From Diplonema japonicum (Eukaryota > Euglenozoa > Diplonemea > Diplonemida > Diplonemidae): a stretch of 64,000 bases of DNA. The notes beneath the pieces were generated by a model. It was given only the letters and a program-made list of their open reading frames with translations. It was not told the DNA's origin and did not search any database. Positions 11,415-21,400 of this stretch are shown here, piece by piece. Where the stretch lies: contig OZ025714.1 in NCBI GenBank assembly GCA_964019335.1, positions 124,001 to 188,000 of the forward strand, read 5' to 3'. Within the stretch, counting starts at the first letter, position 1; the number at the start of each line of letters is the position of its first letter. Both the position numbers and the translations under genes were made by a program.

Positions 11415-12025
11415 ATTGCTATTTCTTTTCTTTTTTTTTTTTTGGCAAATTCCCCTCTGTCCTTTTTTTTTTTTTTTCTTCCAAAGATTGTTCCCCCTTT
11501 TTTACCTTTTCTAAATCTAAGAAAAAAAAAAAAAAACGGAAAAAAAAAAGAAGATATTTTTGCTACTTAGCTTTATCTCTTTCTTTTTTTTTTTTTTTTT
11601 CCTTTCCCTTTGTTCTTCATTTTCCAAACCCTTTCGTTGCCCGTATCCTAATGAAAAAGAGATAGCAAATCTTTTTTCTTCTCCCCTCCCGTCTCAAGTA
11701 TCTCATAGGAAAAAAAAAATCCTCAAAGTACAGGACAAGCCTCCTGCTAGAGGGCTGCCCTATGGGATGCGGGGGGTTTATCCCATCGAGGCTGCGAGCG
11801 TCTTGCGGAGTTGAGTGATGCGGTTTCGCTTGTAGAAGAAGAAGGCTTTCAGTTCATCAGCTTGCCCTTGAGAAAAAAAAAAAAAGAAAAAAAAAACTAC
11901 AAAAAAAAATGTTCGTTTTTTTTTTTTTTTTTTTTTTTTTTTTTGTTCTGTTCTTCTTCTTTTGAAGAAGAAAAAAAGGAAAAAAAAAAAAAAAAAAATA
12001 CACTGGGGGGAAAAAAAAATTTTTT
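11415..12025. other. intergenic region with retroelement remnant
   Basis: Homopolymers surround one unique-sequence island at 11724-11870, which is annotated separately as a retroelement 3' fragment. Nothing else is supported. Confidence 0.55.
11724..11870 (-). mobile_element. degenerate 3'-end fragment of the non-LTR element
   Basis: The DNA matches the 3' end of the reverse-transcriptase pseudogene at 28680-28850, sharing blocks such as CTCAAAGT.CAGGACAA, GAGCGTCTTGCGGAGT and GGCTTTCAGTT.CATCAGCTTG in the same order. It has internal deletions, including loss of the hairpin. As in the main copy, the low-coordinate end abuts an A run, which is an oligo-T end on the RT-coding strand. Confidence 0.75.
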
Positions 12026-12457
12026 TTAGTTGTTCATTGCCGCTCCACCTGCCTTGTCTACAGGCGCAAGAGGCTTCCGTGGAAGAGGTAAAGGAGGAAG
12101 CGTGGCATTGTGGACTGTGAGGTTAAGAGTTGTGGCACTCCGTTGTGGAGGCAGAGGTGGTTGAGGAGCGGTTGTTGTTGATGCATTGTGGTGGACAAAA
12201 AAGCTGGAAAACATCTCCCCATAGGTTGACACATGGTGCCCATTATGCTCTTCATGCTGAACACCGGGGTGCGGCTCTTCTGTAGCATACCGCAAGCCTC
12301 TCAGTATAATCACACATATTGCTATTATAATAACCCGAAACCACGGCAGCCTTCTCCCAGGCTGCTTGGCTGCTGCGGTTTGTGGCGACCCGGCAACCAT
12401 CTCGGGGGTCACGTTGCTGCCTGGAAACAGGCTGGGCCGCCGGAATTCATTTCGCAT
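12026..12457 (-). CDS. small type II membrane protein, unknown function
   Basis: The frame encodes 143 residues. A short basic, proline-containing N-terminus is followed by one membrane helix (FRVIIIAICVIILRGL, about residues 40-55) with flanking arginines, then a His/Thr/Pro-rich region with several N-glycosylation sequons (NAS, NLT, NAT). The topology suggests a type II protein with its C-terminus outside the cytoplasm. It lies 101 bp downstream of the potassium channel gene. A GTATGC donor-like site exists at about 12287 but no convincing spliced form was found. I do not recognise a family. Confidence 0.55.
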   Translation of the reverse strand: MRNEFRRPSLFPGSNVTPEMVAGSPQTAAAKQPGRRLPWFRVIIIAICVIILRGLRYATEEPHPGVQHEEHNGHHVSTYGEMFSSFFVHHNASTTTAPQPPLPPQRSATTLNLTVHNATLPPLPLPRKPLAPVDKAGGAAMNN

Positions 12458-12558
12458 TTAAAAAAAAATAAATAGATATGACGGGGTATCCCCCCTCTCC
12501 CCTCCTGTAATATCGGTTATTGTATTTGAAAGCAAAGGGAGGGTAATAAAATCAGTCA

Positions 12559-13896
12559 TCAAATTTCTTCTGCAAGAATTCGTGCGATCTCGGCAGCTTC
12601 TTTGTAACTGTTTTTCACATCGTGTAGGGAGTACCGTATGTTGTCGCGCACAAGGGGCCGCGGCGACGTTAGCCGAACGGATGGGAAGACTGGAAGGGCT
12701 GCTTTCTGCTTCCGCAGAGCAGCAGTACTCGTTTTTCTGTGCCGGTGCAGCCTGTTGCGAAGACTCTTCAACCTTTTCGCGTTGAGCTCCCGCTCCTCGG
12801 AACTATCAAAAACCTTCCTGACCCTTTGTATGAAGATAGTCATCGACAGCGCCACGATCATCATCGCAGTCATCATAACAAGCGCCCCAACTATTTTACC
12901 CCCTATAGTATATGGGACAACGTCACCGTAACCAACGGAAAGCAGCGTGACAAGAGACCACCACAAAGCTTCGGACGCACTTTGTACCTCAAGCCGTTGT
13001 CCTGCATCCAAGTACATAGAATTGTTATTGCGAACCCACACAGCTCTGTTTTCATCAAGAAACGCCTCAGAAAACACAGATGATTCCACTGTAAAGAACA
13101 GCATACCCGACAGCAACACGGCAATGACCAGCAAAAAGCAAAGCCACATGAATGACACCAGCGTTTCTTGGATGGCAGACGCCATCAACGCGATGCTGTG
13201 GCACCCCATACCCACGTTGTACAGACGGAAAATCCGGAAAATCCTGATAGCCGAGAAAAACTTTCCAATATCCCCCGTTAGCAAACCCGTCACAGAACCA
13301 AGCAAAGGCGGGACAATGGACCCCAAGGATATATATATATAAGGACTGAAAAGAAGATCCAACAAAAACGGCGATGTCACGATCTTCAAACACAGCTCCA
13401 CAATAAACCACGACACACAAAAAGTTTCAACAACATATGTCGGGCAGTAGATGGATCTCTCTAACCTGAGAGTGATGAAAGGCTCGGACTCTACAACAAT
13501 GCCTGCTATGGATATTAAAGTGACGGCTCGAGAGAATCGTGTCATGTAAATTGATCTGGACGACCCGTCCTCGCCGTTGACATATCTACTGAGAAGCTTC
13601 CGCAGCCTTTCAAGCCAGTCGCCGTCGTTGCAGAAGGACACTGCGTTGAACTTCACCTGCTGGACGTTTGTCTTGTCAACGTACTCTATCAGCTTCCCCA
13701 GCGGGACCTTCCCCGACTCCGAGGGGTCCACCTCTTTCAAAATCTCGTCCGTCAGCTCTCTTATCACGTCCTCAGACATCTCCGGGAGGACCGTCGAGCA
13801 CATTACCTCCAACTCACCATCTAACACATACACCTCATCCTCTTTTGACACGCCCGGAGACACCGACGGCGACAACGATACTATCGAAACCGACAT
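12559..13896 (-). CDS. voltage-gated-type 6-TM potassium channel
   Basis: This is a 445-residue single-exon protein. Membrane segments S1-S4 lie between about residues 122 and 230, with spaced arginines in S4 (R218, R221, R224 in SAIRIFRIFRLYNVG). S5 is near 248-270, and the pore loop carries the potassium selectivity filter SVGYGD at 320-325 (a conservative variant of TVGYGD), followed by S6. The N-terminal region contains a degenerate EF-hand-like loop (DPSESGKVPLGKL, 57-69), so calcium sensing is possible but lacks some ligand residues. The C-terminal tail is basic and helical. The role as a potassium channel is firm; gating by voltage is inferred from S4. One subunit presumably assembles as a tetramer. 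Confidence 0.9.
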   Translation of the reverse strand: MSVSIVSLSPSVSPGVSKEDEVYVLDGELEVMCSTVLPEMSEDVIRELTDEILKEVDPSESGKVPLGKLIEYVDKTNVQQVKFNAVSFCNDGDWLERLRKLLSRYVNGEDGSSRSIYMTRFSRAVTLISIAGIVVESEPFITLRLERSIYCPTYVVETFCVSWFIVELCLKIVTSPFLLDLLFSPYIYISLGSIVPPLLGSVTGLLTGDIGKFFSAIRIFRIFRLYNVGMGCHSIALMASAIQETLVSFMWLCFLLVIAVLLSGMLFFTVESSVFSEAFLDENRAVWVRNNNSMYLDAGQRLEVQSASEALWWSLVTLLSVGYGDVVPYTIGGKIVGALVMMTAMMIVALSMTIFIQRVRKVFDSSEERELNAKRLKSLRNRLHRHRKTSTAALRKQKAALPVFPSVRLTSPRPLVRDNIRYSLHDVKNSYKEAAEIARILAEEI

Positions 13897-14193
13897 CTAC
13901 GCATCCATTCCCTTTGTGGTTGGAGTGGCGCAAGATATTTTAGAAACAAAACGGGGGAAAAAAATACTTTCGGGGATATCTAATGGATGAACAATGGGAA
14001 GGGGGGATCTACAAGGGAGGACGAAAAAGAAAGGGGGGTCTTTTGAACTGTTTCTTTTTTTTTTTCTTTATTTTTTTTTTACCCCCTTCGCTCCCTCATT
14101 TCGTTTCGTTCTACTTTTTTTTTTTTAAAATCAAAATACCTATTACATATTTGTTTGTTCATTTTTTTTTTCTTTTTTTTCTCTGTTCCCCCT

Positions 14194-17100
14194 CTAGAAG
14201 TCGAACGCAGTGCCGCCTGTTACCTGCATGCTGCTTGTGACCTGCAAGGCGTGATCGAAGGAGTCACGCGAGAGCAACGAGCGCATGCCTTGCAACAGAC
14301 TGCTAACGGTGGAGGGGTACCGCGAAGCGGCGGAGGTGAACGCAGACGTGGATGCACCGAGGGAATGCTCGCTTGGAGTTGTGCCTTTGATGCCCGACAC
14401 TACTGTGACCCTATTAGGGGTGAGGGCGTCAGGGCCTTTCAGGTTAACAGAAGGAATGCCATCGTTGAGTTGTGTTACGCTGTAAGGCAGGCGCTGTGTT
14501 GTGTGTGGTGGTGCATGAAGGCAACATACCAGTAACGGGCCTGACCCGCCATGCACGTCGAAGACACAGGTCAGAGAGCTTCCTGGTTTAAGAGAAGGGA
14601 GCACGAGGTCCGTGAGTTCTTCTTCTGTGATGTACCCTGCATCCTGCGTGTCCACAGGGACCATCACGTCGTCGCTCGTCTTCGCCGCTTCTCTGCCGTG
14701 CCCGCAGTAGTAGAGCAGCTGTTTCGTGTCTGGCTCGCTCGTCAGCCATCTTAACTCATTCATGATGTTCTGCTTCGTCGGGTAGTGCTGCGACCCTTCG
14801 CCCACATCTCCCGAGTCTTTCAGCACGTGCACGTCACACCCCTGCCACCCCTGCCGTCTCATTACAAAGTTCCCCACGTTCGAAGCAAACTGCGGTGCTT
14901 TATGCAACGTCCCCAGGCCGCTCCTTTCATACGACACCCCAATGAGCAACGCCCTGCACTTGCTGCCTTGATGGCCACTTTGCGGCGCTGCTGGGATCTG
15001 TTTGATACTCATAGGCCCGGTGGGCTGCACTGGACCGGGTCCCATGGGCTGCTTCACCGCCATCTGCGTTGGTTTTTGCGCGTGCTGCGACCTTGATGCA
15101 AAGCCTGTACCGAACATCCCGGGGCGGGAGGTCTGCGACGGCTGCAGCAAGTTCTTGTCGTGCATGATGGTGCGGAGTGCTTCCAAGGCAGGCACCCATG
15201 CATGGAACACGTCGTCTTTCAAAGTCATCTGCCGTGTGTTGTGATATGTAGATAACATGCATACCAAGTCGAATGATTTGTAGGTAGGCTCCTCGGTTGG
15301 AGTGGTCTGAACCCTGAACGTCAGGGTGAAGCACCCTCGGGACGAGACGAGTCTCCGCTTGTTCCCTACTCTCATGCCTTTGATCCATTCATCGCCGTGT
15401 GTCGCTGCTTTGTGTGTGCGAAACCCTGGTGTGTCCGTCCCTCTCTGCACCCCAACTAGTTGTGTAAGTGCGTCCTGTGGTGTCGTTGGGTAGTGGTTTG
15501 GTTGGCATACCGCAGTTTTGAAGCTGGTGCTGTCTTCCCTTTGGGCGTAGCACAGCCTGGGCACCATTTTCCCAGTCCGCGAGTCCTTCGTTTCCTTCAA
15601 AAAGAAGAACCTCTCAGCCGGATCGCCCTCCCGCCCGAACTTCACCATGTACGTCCCGCGCATCATCCATGACACCGCGTTCAAGAAAGGTGTCGTCATG
15701 TACTTCTCGATGAGGGCCGTGTCTTTGTCTGACTTCCCGTACTCAATGCCCCGCAGGTATAGAAGGTTTAGTATGACAGACGAGGCAGGGTGAACTGCCC
15801 ATTCAAAGCGCTGTTCCTTATAAAAGATTTGCTGGTGTTCGGGCACTACAGGGATGTCATCATTCGGCCGCTCCAACACCACCCCTTTCGGGCTTACTTC
15901 ATTGAGCGTCGAGTGTGGGCGGCTGTATTCCAGTTCCATTTCTAGCACTGATTTCGGGCGCTGATGAGGCGATCTCAAACGAGGCGATCTAACAGGGGAG
16001 CCACCTCGCCGTGGTGAAGCTGCCCGTGGGTGCATCGTAGGCTGCATGCCCTGCTGCGAGGGTGGCATGCCCTGCTGAATGAAGCTTCCCTGTGGCTGCT
16101 GCGGCACGCCCATCGTATGGGGCATCTGTTGCATACTTTGTGCTTGAGGATGCTGAGGATGTGCCGAAGGTGCATTCACGTACTGCGTCGGAGGTGTGTG
16201 TGTGGGAATGCCGCCCTCGCTGAACACCGGTTGCGGTACCGACCACCCGTTGGCATCCTGCTGCAGCATCAGCTGCTGTCCTCCGTGGTTCCCCACGGGA
16301 CGTAGGGTCCCTTCGGGCGACACGAGTACCTGCAGGGAGCCCTTTTTGTTCATTTTGTGGGCCATCCGCTTCCTCTCGAGCTGTGCTAGTCTTTCTTGCT
16401 TCCATCGCTGCCTGGCTGGAGAGACACCCTCTCTCTCCCCGAAGTTATAGATTGCCCCTGCTTCAGTTGGGAAGATAGGCTTCTCCCTATGTTCATGCAC
16501 AGTCCAAGGTTCGCGTCCCGAAGGCGGCGGCCTACCTTCATTGCCATGCATGCCAGAGGCGTACTTGACCTGAAAGCTTATGTTTGATTCAGGAAAGGGC
16601 GGCTGGTGAACACCTACCTGTCCTGGATGGGGTGCGTCAGAAGGCCCGAGCCTCGGGGACAGGCGTTCTTTGTGTGGCGAAATCCGAGCTGCAGGGTATG
16701 CCGCAGGCGGTGTGGGTGTGAGGTCATAAGCAGGCCTGCCAAACTGCTGTTCGGGCATCCTCGGCGACAGGGCACCAGAGGCGGGTGTTGAGTGACCTGA
16801 ATACACAGGAGGAGTCGCTGTCGCGTGCATGGGGGCGGGTGGTGCGTATCCAGTCGCGGGCGTGGTCGATGCATAAGCATGCGTGGGCGTGGCGATTGGG
16901 GCTGTCATTTTCGTGGAAAGTCTGGGTGCAAATGCGGATGCCGACATGGGTGTAGAGGTAGTATGTGTTGCAGCTGCCACCGGAGCAGGTGGTGTTGGTC
17001 GGGATCCCTGTGCGGCAGGTGACAAAGCACCCAGTCGCAACGAGCTTGTCCCTTGCGGTTGTGGTTTAGCAATGTTGACAGACCCCCCGATCACAGGTGC

Positions 17101-18327
17101 CGGTGGTGGGGGTGGTATCTCATCAGGCCGAGCAGGTTCTTTTCGTGGTTCTTTGTTTTCATTGCTGCTGATAAGCGGGTCAGGTGCGATAGTAGACGGC
17201 ATCTTGCTGAGTATCACAGGCGGCGCTGGTGGCTCCGGCATGCCCGAAGTATCTTTCAACCTGCTGCTCGGGAGTCCTGACGGCGGTGGCGGTGGTGCGG
17301 TTGCACTCGACTGATGCGCTGATTCAGGGGCTGAACTGAGGCGTGTTGAGGGCAGATCAGCTGTCCTTGAAGGCATCTCAGCTGGCTTTGGCTGCTCAGA
17401 CGATGGCGGCTTAGTTGCCATGAGAACAGGAGTACCACCAGCACCACCCACTGGGGGTATCGGATTGCGGGGGGGAACCGAAGGAAGCTTGCTCTGCTCC
17501 TGAGAATGAAGAGATGCTGGCAAAGACATGTTGGGGTCGTGCACGGAAGGCTGCTCGAGAGGCTTGGCAAACGCCGCTTCAGCAGAGTGAAGAGACGGCG
17601 GATGGCCATGCAATTGATTGAGCATTTCTTCATGTGAGTGGAGAGACACCTTCTGCGGGTCAGTGTCAGGCCGTAGACCTGGTCCTGTAGAAATAAAAGA
17701 GTCACGATGTGGAACGCCTTGCCCTGTGCGTTGAGGTAACGTATTTAGAATGCCATCCCTGGGATGCTCGCTGTGGAGAGATGCTGGCACGGAGCTAGGG
17801 TTGATGCTGGGCGGGGGTGGCTGTGCTTGGGGCTTATCGGTGACAGCAGAGGAGTAGGGGACAGGGAATTGTTGTTGGGTACGACCTGGTGTGACTTGGA
17901 GCTGTGGGTGTGACAGCTGCGAAACCGCGTGATGCGAACGTGGTGGCGGGATTTCTATTTCTTTGCTATCAGGCACCTTTGACCACTTGTTGATCTGTGC
18001 GTCGAGGATGGTGTTCACTGTGTCATGAGTGACTCCTCTTGTCGTGTCCTCCCGAAGCGATGACTTCGAGACTGCAGGAGAGTGGGACGGTCGCCTTCCC
18101 CCAAGCCCCACACCCGCTCGCGGAGGGTTCCTCCCAACCCCTGCCCTGTTCCGTGCATACAACTCCTTGCTCACCTTGTTTGCAATGAACGCCTCATCAT
18201 GCCCCATCTCCAGGTCTTTATCGATCAGACTGTTCACATACTGATCAAATTCCTTGCTCGTATGCAGCTGGTGCGTGATCTTTGGTCCAGGCCGCTGCGG
18301 CGAGATTGTCGCCGAGTGTAGCGCCAT
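14194..18327 (-). CDS. PH domain plus metacaspase-like protein lacking the catalytic cysteine (4 exons)
   Basis: The first ATG gives 1341 residues after removal of three 36 bp introns. Residues 1-850 are largely disordered, rich in Pro/Ser/Gln. A PH-like domain spans about 891-1036 (GTYMVKFGR ... RFFFLKE ... FHAWVPALEAL), and a type I metacaspase fold spans 1099-1341: ALLIGVSY, the histidine motif YYCGHG (His about 1186), and the C-terminal half with VVSG, SAFTSAA and LLQGMR. The nucleophile motif, normally D-S/C-C-H-S-G, reads FDVHGGSG at about 1232, so no cysteine is present. It is probably proteolytically dead and may act as a membrane-recruited scaffold. The open frame extends upstream without an ATG, so more 5' sequence is possible. 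The next gene upstream ends 140 bp away. Confidence 0.85.
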   Translation of the reverse strand: MALHSATISPQRPGPKITHQLHTSKEFDQYVNSLIDKDLEMGHDEAFIANKVSKELYARNRAGVGRNPPRAGVGLGGRRPSHSPAVSKSSLREDTTRGVTHDTVNTILDAQINKWSKVPDSKEIEIPPPRSHHAVSQLSHPQLQVTPGRTQQQFPVPYSSAVTDKPQAQPPPPSINPSSVPASLHSEHPRDGILNTLPQRTGQGVPHRDSFISTGPGLRPDTDPQKVSLHSHEEMLNQLHGHPPSLHSAEAAFAKPLEQPSVHDPNMSLPASLHSQEQSKLPSVPPRNPIPPVGGAGGTPVLMATKPPSSEQPKPAEMPSRTADLPSTRLSSAPESAHQSSATAPPPPPSGLPSSRLKDTSGMPEPPAPPVILSKMPSTIAPDPLISSNENKEPRKEPARPDEIPPPPPAPVIGGSVNIAKPQPQGTSSLRLGALSPAAQGSRPTPPAPVAAATHTTSTPMSASAFAPRLSTKMTAPIATPTHAYASTTPATGYAPPAPMHATATPPVYSGHSTPASGALSPRMPEQQFGRPAYDLTPTPPAAYPAARISPHKERLSPRLGPSDAPHPGQVGVHQPPFPESNISFQVKYASGMHGNEGRPPPSGREPWTVHEHREKPIFPTEAGAIYNFGEREGVSPARQRWKQERLAQLERKRMAHKMNKKGSLQVLVSPEGTLRPVGNHGGQQLMLQQDANGWSVPQPVFSEGGIPTHTPPTQYVNAPSAHPQHPQAQSMQQMPHTMGVPQQPQGSFIQQGMPPSQQGMQPTMHPRAASPRRGGSPVRSPRLRSPHQRPKSVLEMELEYSRPHSTLNEVSPKGVVLERPNDDIPVVPEHQQIFYKEQRFEWAVHPASSVILNLLYLRGIEYGKSDKDTALIEKYMTTPFLNAVSWMMRGTYMVKFGREGDPAERFFFLKETKDSRTGKMVPRLCYAQREDSTSFKTAVCQPNHYPTTPQDALTQLVGVQRGTDTPGFRTHKAATHGDEWIKGMRVGNKRRLVSSRGCFTLTFRVQTTPTEEPTYKSFDLVCMLSTYHNTRQMTLKDDVFHAWVPALEALRTIMHDKNLLQPSQTSRPGMFGTGFASRSQHAQKPTQMAVKQPMGPGPVQPTGPMSIKQIPAAPQSGHQGSKCRALLIGVSYERSGLGTLHKAPQFASNVGNFVMRRQGWQGCDVHVLKDSGDVGEGSQHYPTKQNIMNELRWLTSEPDTKQLLYYCGHGREAAKTSDDVMVPVDTQDAGYITEEELTDLVLPSLKPGSSLTCVFDVHGGSGPLLVCCLHAPPHTTQRLPYSVTQLNDGIPSVNLKGPDALTPNRVTVVSGIKGTTPSEHSLGASTSAFTSAASRYPSTVSSLLQGMRSLLSRDSFDHALQVTSSMQVTGGTAFDF
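14494..14529 (-). other. 36 bp in-frame intron in the metacaspase domain
   Basis: GTATGTTG ... CAACACAG, phase 0, twelve codons, no stop. Removal gives GPLL|RLPYSV, close to the LDLPY segment that follows the active site in type I metacaspases. Confidence 0.75.
15229..15264 (-). other. 36 bp in-frame intron in the PH domain
   Basis: GTATGCATG ... CGGCAG, phase 0, twelve codons, no stop. Removal gives YKSFDL|MTLKDDVFHAWVPAL, the usual strand-to-C-terminal-helix transition of PH domains. Confidence 0.75.
15475..15510 (-). other. 36 bp in-frame intron in the PH domain
   Basis: GTATGCC ... CACCACAG, phase 0, twelve codons, no stop. Removal joins SFKTA to DALTQLVGVQRG, giving the normal PH strand spacing. 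Confidence 0.7.
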
Positions 18328-18467
18328 CCCAGGACACGACCGGGGCACCCTTCCCCTCCTGTGAGAATTCAGCCGATCCACAATGAACAAAGATTAGAGA
18401 AAAAAAGAAGAATAACTAAAATAGATAATAAAGACAAAAGGGAGGACGGAAATCCACCTCGTTTCAT

Positions 18468-21400
18468 TCAAGCGGACATGAGCCGCAGCACCGCAGTGCA
18501 GAACATGTCGTATGACACTGAAGGGGCTGGGAAGGCGGGCTTGGATGGTAGAAGCCCGCATGTTACATCCAGTGATTCAAGCGCAGCCTCTGCGGACTCA
18601 AGAGTGACGGTGTCGGTGGAGGAGTCGAGACGGAGGGTTTTAAAAAGACGCCGAAGATGGACCTCGGAGCTGATACTACTAAGCGGAGAGCGGGGTGGCG
18701 GGATAGGTGGGTTGACAACACGGGACAAGGGCTTAGCTTCGATAGAAGAGTCGAAAAACCCAAGACACTTGAACCGATGGCACGCAGGGGTTGACGAGCT
18801 CTCGACAACCACTAAGCGAACTCTAGTTACATCTGCAATGACTGGGCTGAAGGTTGAGTTCACTGTTGCTGTCTTGTCGACGTAGAAGTTCCGTTTGCAG
18901 GCTAGTACCGAACTCCCGTCTGTCCGTCCCGCATGGATTTCAAAGGTCATCCTCCCAACGGTATCGAAACGGAACAACGCCCTGACCCCAAACAGCGTTG
19001 CCGTCTCGCGTAACTCCAACTCCAACCACTGCGGCGCAGGACCAGCCGCCTTCCACCCTTCCCCTTCCCCAGTGAAATCCCGAAGAGTGTATGTTGGACG
19101 GAATCCTGGGTCTTCTGGGTCCCATGAGCTGCAAGTGCACGTCACGTCGCTGGATACTTCTTTCTCCCTCATTAAAGCCACCGTTTCATGTCCTAAAAGA
19201 GTTATACTAGATGTGTTTTGCCCGTCCCACACCACACTGCAGTAACCCGTGTTGCACGGTGTTCCGTGGTTCCCGTTCTCCGAGCTGTCTTTGAGATCGT
19301 TGCGCAGGGCCCACATCCCTTGCGTGGCATGCACGTTTGTCGAAATGCTGAGGTCTTGTATATACCCATAGAAGGTGTTGCATATCCCGCCGCCTGTCAA
19401 GATTCCACCGAGCGTGATATTGTGCTTGAAGCTCTTGAACTCCCTAGGTGCTTCGTTCACTCGCACTGACACGGGTCTCGCATGTGAATCTACAAACACT
19501 CTCACAACACCTTTCTCAGCTGACAACACCTCCACCGTCAGTCTATGCCATACAGAGTCCACTACTTCTGCCTGCGCACTCACAATAAGTTTCCTTCCTA
19601 CTTTATCCGCCACTAGCAGCATCAGATCTTCCTTCTCCAGATCAAGCGCCAAGGCTACTCCGAATCCGTTCTCGTCGAACCCTCCCAGGATTCCGTACAG
19701 GTTGCGCGGGATGAGCGGGTACACCACATCGGGTTGCGATGTGATACCGGGTTTGACAAGCACGCAGAGATCGATGCACATGCACTCCATAAAAAGACCT
19801 GTTTCGCCGACGGGGCCGAGCATAACGCATGAGTTCTGTCCCTTGAACCTCGGGATGGTCGTGATGCCATTGGTGGGCTGCCATGTTGTCCCTACCAGCT
19901 GGCCGAAGTTCCGCGACGGCGAGATGTCTACGACCCTCCCTGCAGAGCACATCCCATCGCGCATTGGGAGGTCCATGACCAGTTCCTCGCCAGCCCAGAA
20001 CTTTACAGACGCAAGGAACCCATCAAAGGACTCCGCTACTTCTAAAGCAGCTGCCCGTGTGCACCCCCCTATAAGGAGCGGCAGGTTCGTCGGCTGCAAG
20101 GTCAAGTCCACAGAGGTCCCTGTCTGCACCACGTTGTCCAGACGCTTACCGTCAATCATAATCTGCACAGCACGACCTTCCGAGGGTACAAGCAACGTTA
20201 CGTGGTGGAAGTTGTCATCGCACAGTGTTGGGTAGTATGCCTGTGCCGTGAAGCTATTCCCCAGCATGTCTCTCACCTGGAAGAGCAGGGTATTTGAGGA
20301 TGGTTTCAAATCGGTGTTCTTATTCACAGACAGGAAGAGCGACTGGGAATGCTCCGTGGTGGTCAAGGAGAGCAGTGTGAAGGGAATGTCTTTTTCTGCA
20401 GTTTTGACATGCAGCTCGAAAGTACAGCCTGTCTGCTTCGACAGCGCAGCCCATATCTTCTGCGGAGGCTTGCATAGCACGTGAGAGCCTCTTCCGTCAA
20501 AATACAAATAACTTGCAGGAAACGGTGAAGATGGGACCTTCCAGGAGCAGAACATCGTCTTCCCACGAACTCCTCCGATGAGGTCTTCGACGGTGGTCCC
20601 GGTGCCTTCGTCCATGGGCCAGTACGCCACGGGGTGTCCAGAGCTGGACAAGGTGACGCTCCGCATCTCACCTTTGAAGTACTTGGAGTACACCCCGGCG
20701 CAGAAGTGTGCGCCTAAATGGAATTCTTTCCACTCCTTGAAACGCGCAGGAGCCTCGGCGTAGCCCTTCCCTAGCGTCACGTCCTTGTTGTCGATAGACA
20801 CTGCGACGAGGCCCCTCCTGGCGCACACTACATCCACCAGCAAGTGGTGCCAGCTCCCTTCGTTTAGCATGTCGCTCTTGAAGGCCACCTCAAGTGTTTT
20901 GCCGTCCATGTCACGCATCCATACAATAGACTTCCCAAACACCCACCCCCCGCCTTCCATCGTCAGGTCAGTGTTCAGATGTATTCCGAAGCCTGTCCCG
21001 TCCCCATCCCTCATCTTTCCCAACAGCTGTCCATTGTCCCCTACACGGTCCGCTAGCGTGCTCAACAATGTCATCGAACTGCTTGCTTTCAGCAGCACCC
21101 ACATGCTCACTCCAAAACCACTGCTCTGCCCTCCAAACTTATACTCTACTCGCATGTGGCCCATATTGAAATGCAACACCGTTTTGCTGTTCCTGTCTGC
21201 CCTCCAACACGGGTTCCGGATGCAGACCTCCTGTCCCGTCGACAAGTCTTCTGTTGTACAGCCTCTCCCATTGTCGAAGGTGACGCTGCTGAGGGTGTGC
21301 TTTGCGTCGGACATACTGAACGACTTAAGGAACCCCCGGTAGGGCGGGGCAGGGGCATCGTCATCTTGAGGTGCTCCCAGCAACAGAGGTGGCACGAAAG

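Noticed and set aside
12253-12287. Possible 34 bp intron in the small membrane protein gene (GTATGC...TTCAG)
   Set aside because: Splicing would switch to a frame with less coherent composition and lose the glycosylation sequons; no domain supports it.
16079-16136. GTATG...CACAG pair in the disordered region of the PH-metacaspase gene
   Set aside because: The region is Gln/Pro-rich either way, so no domain argument can decide; left as coding.
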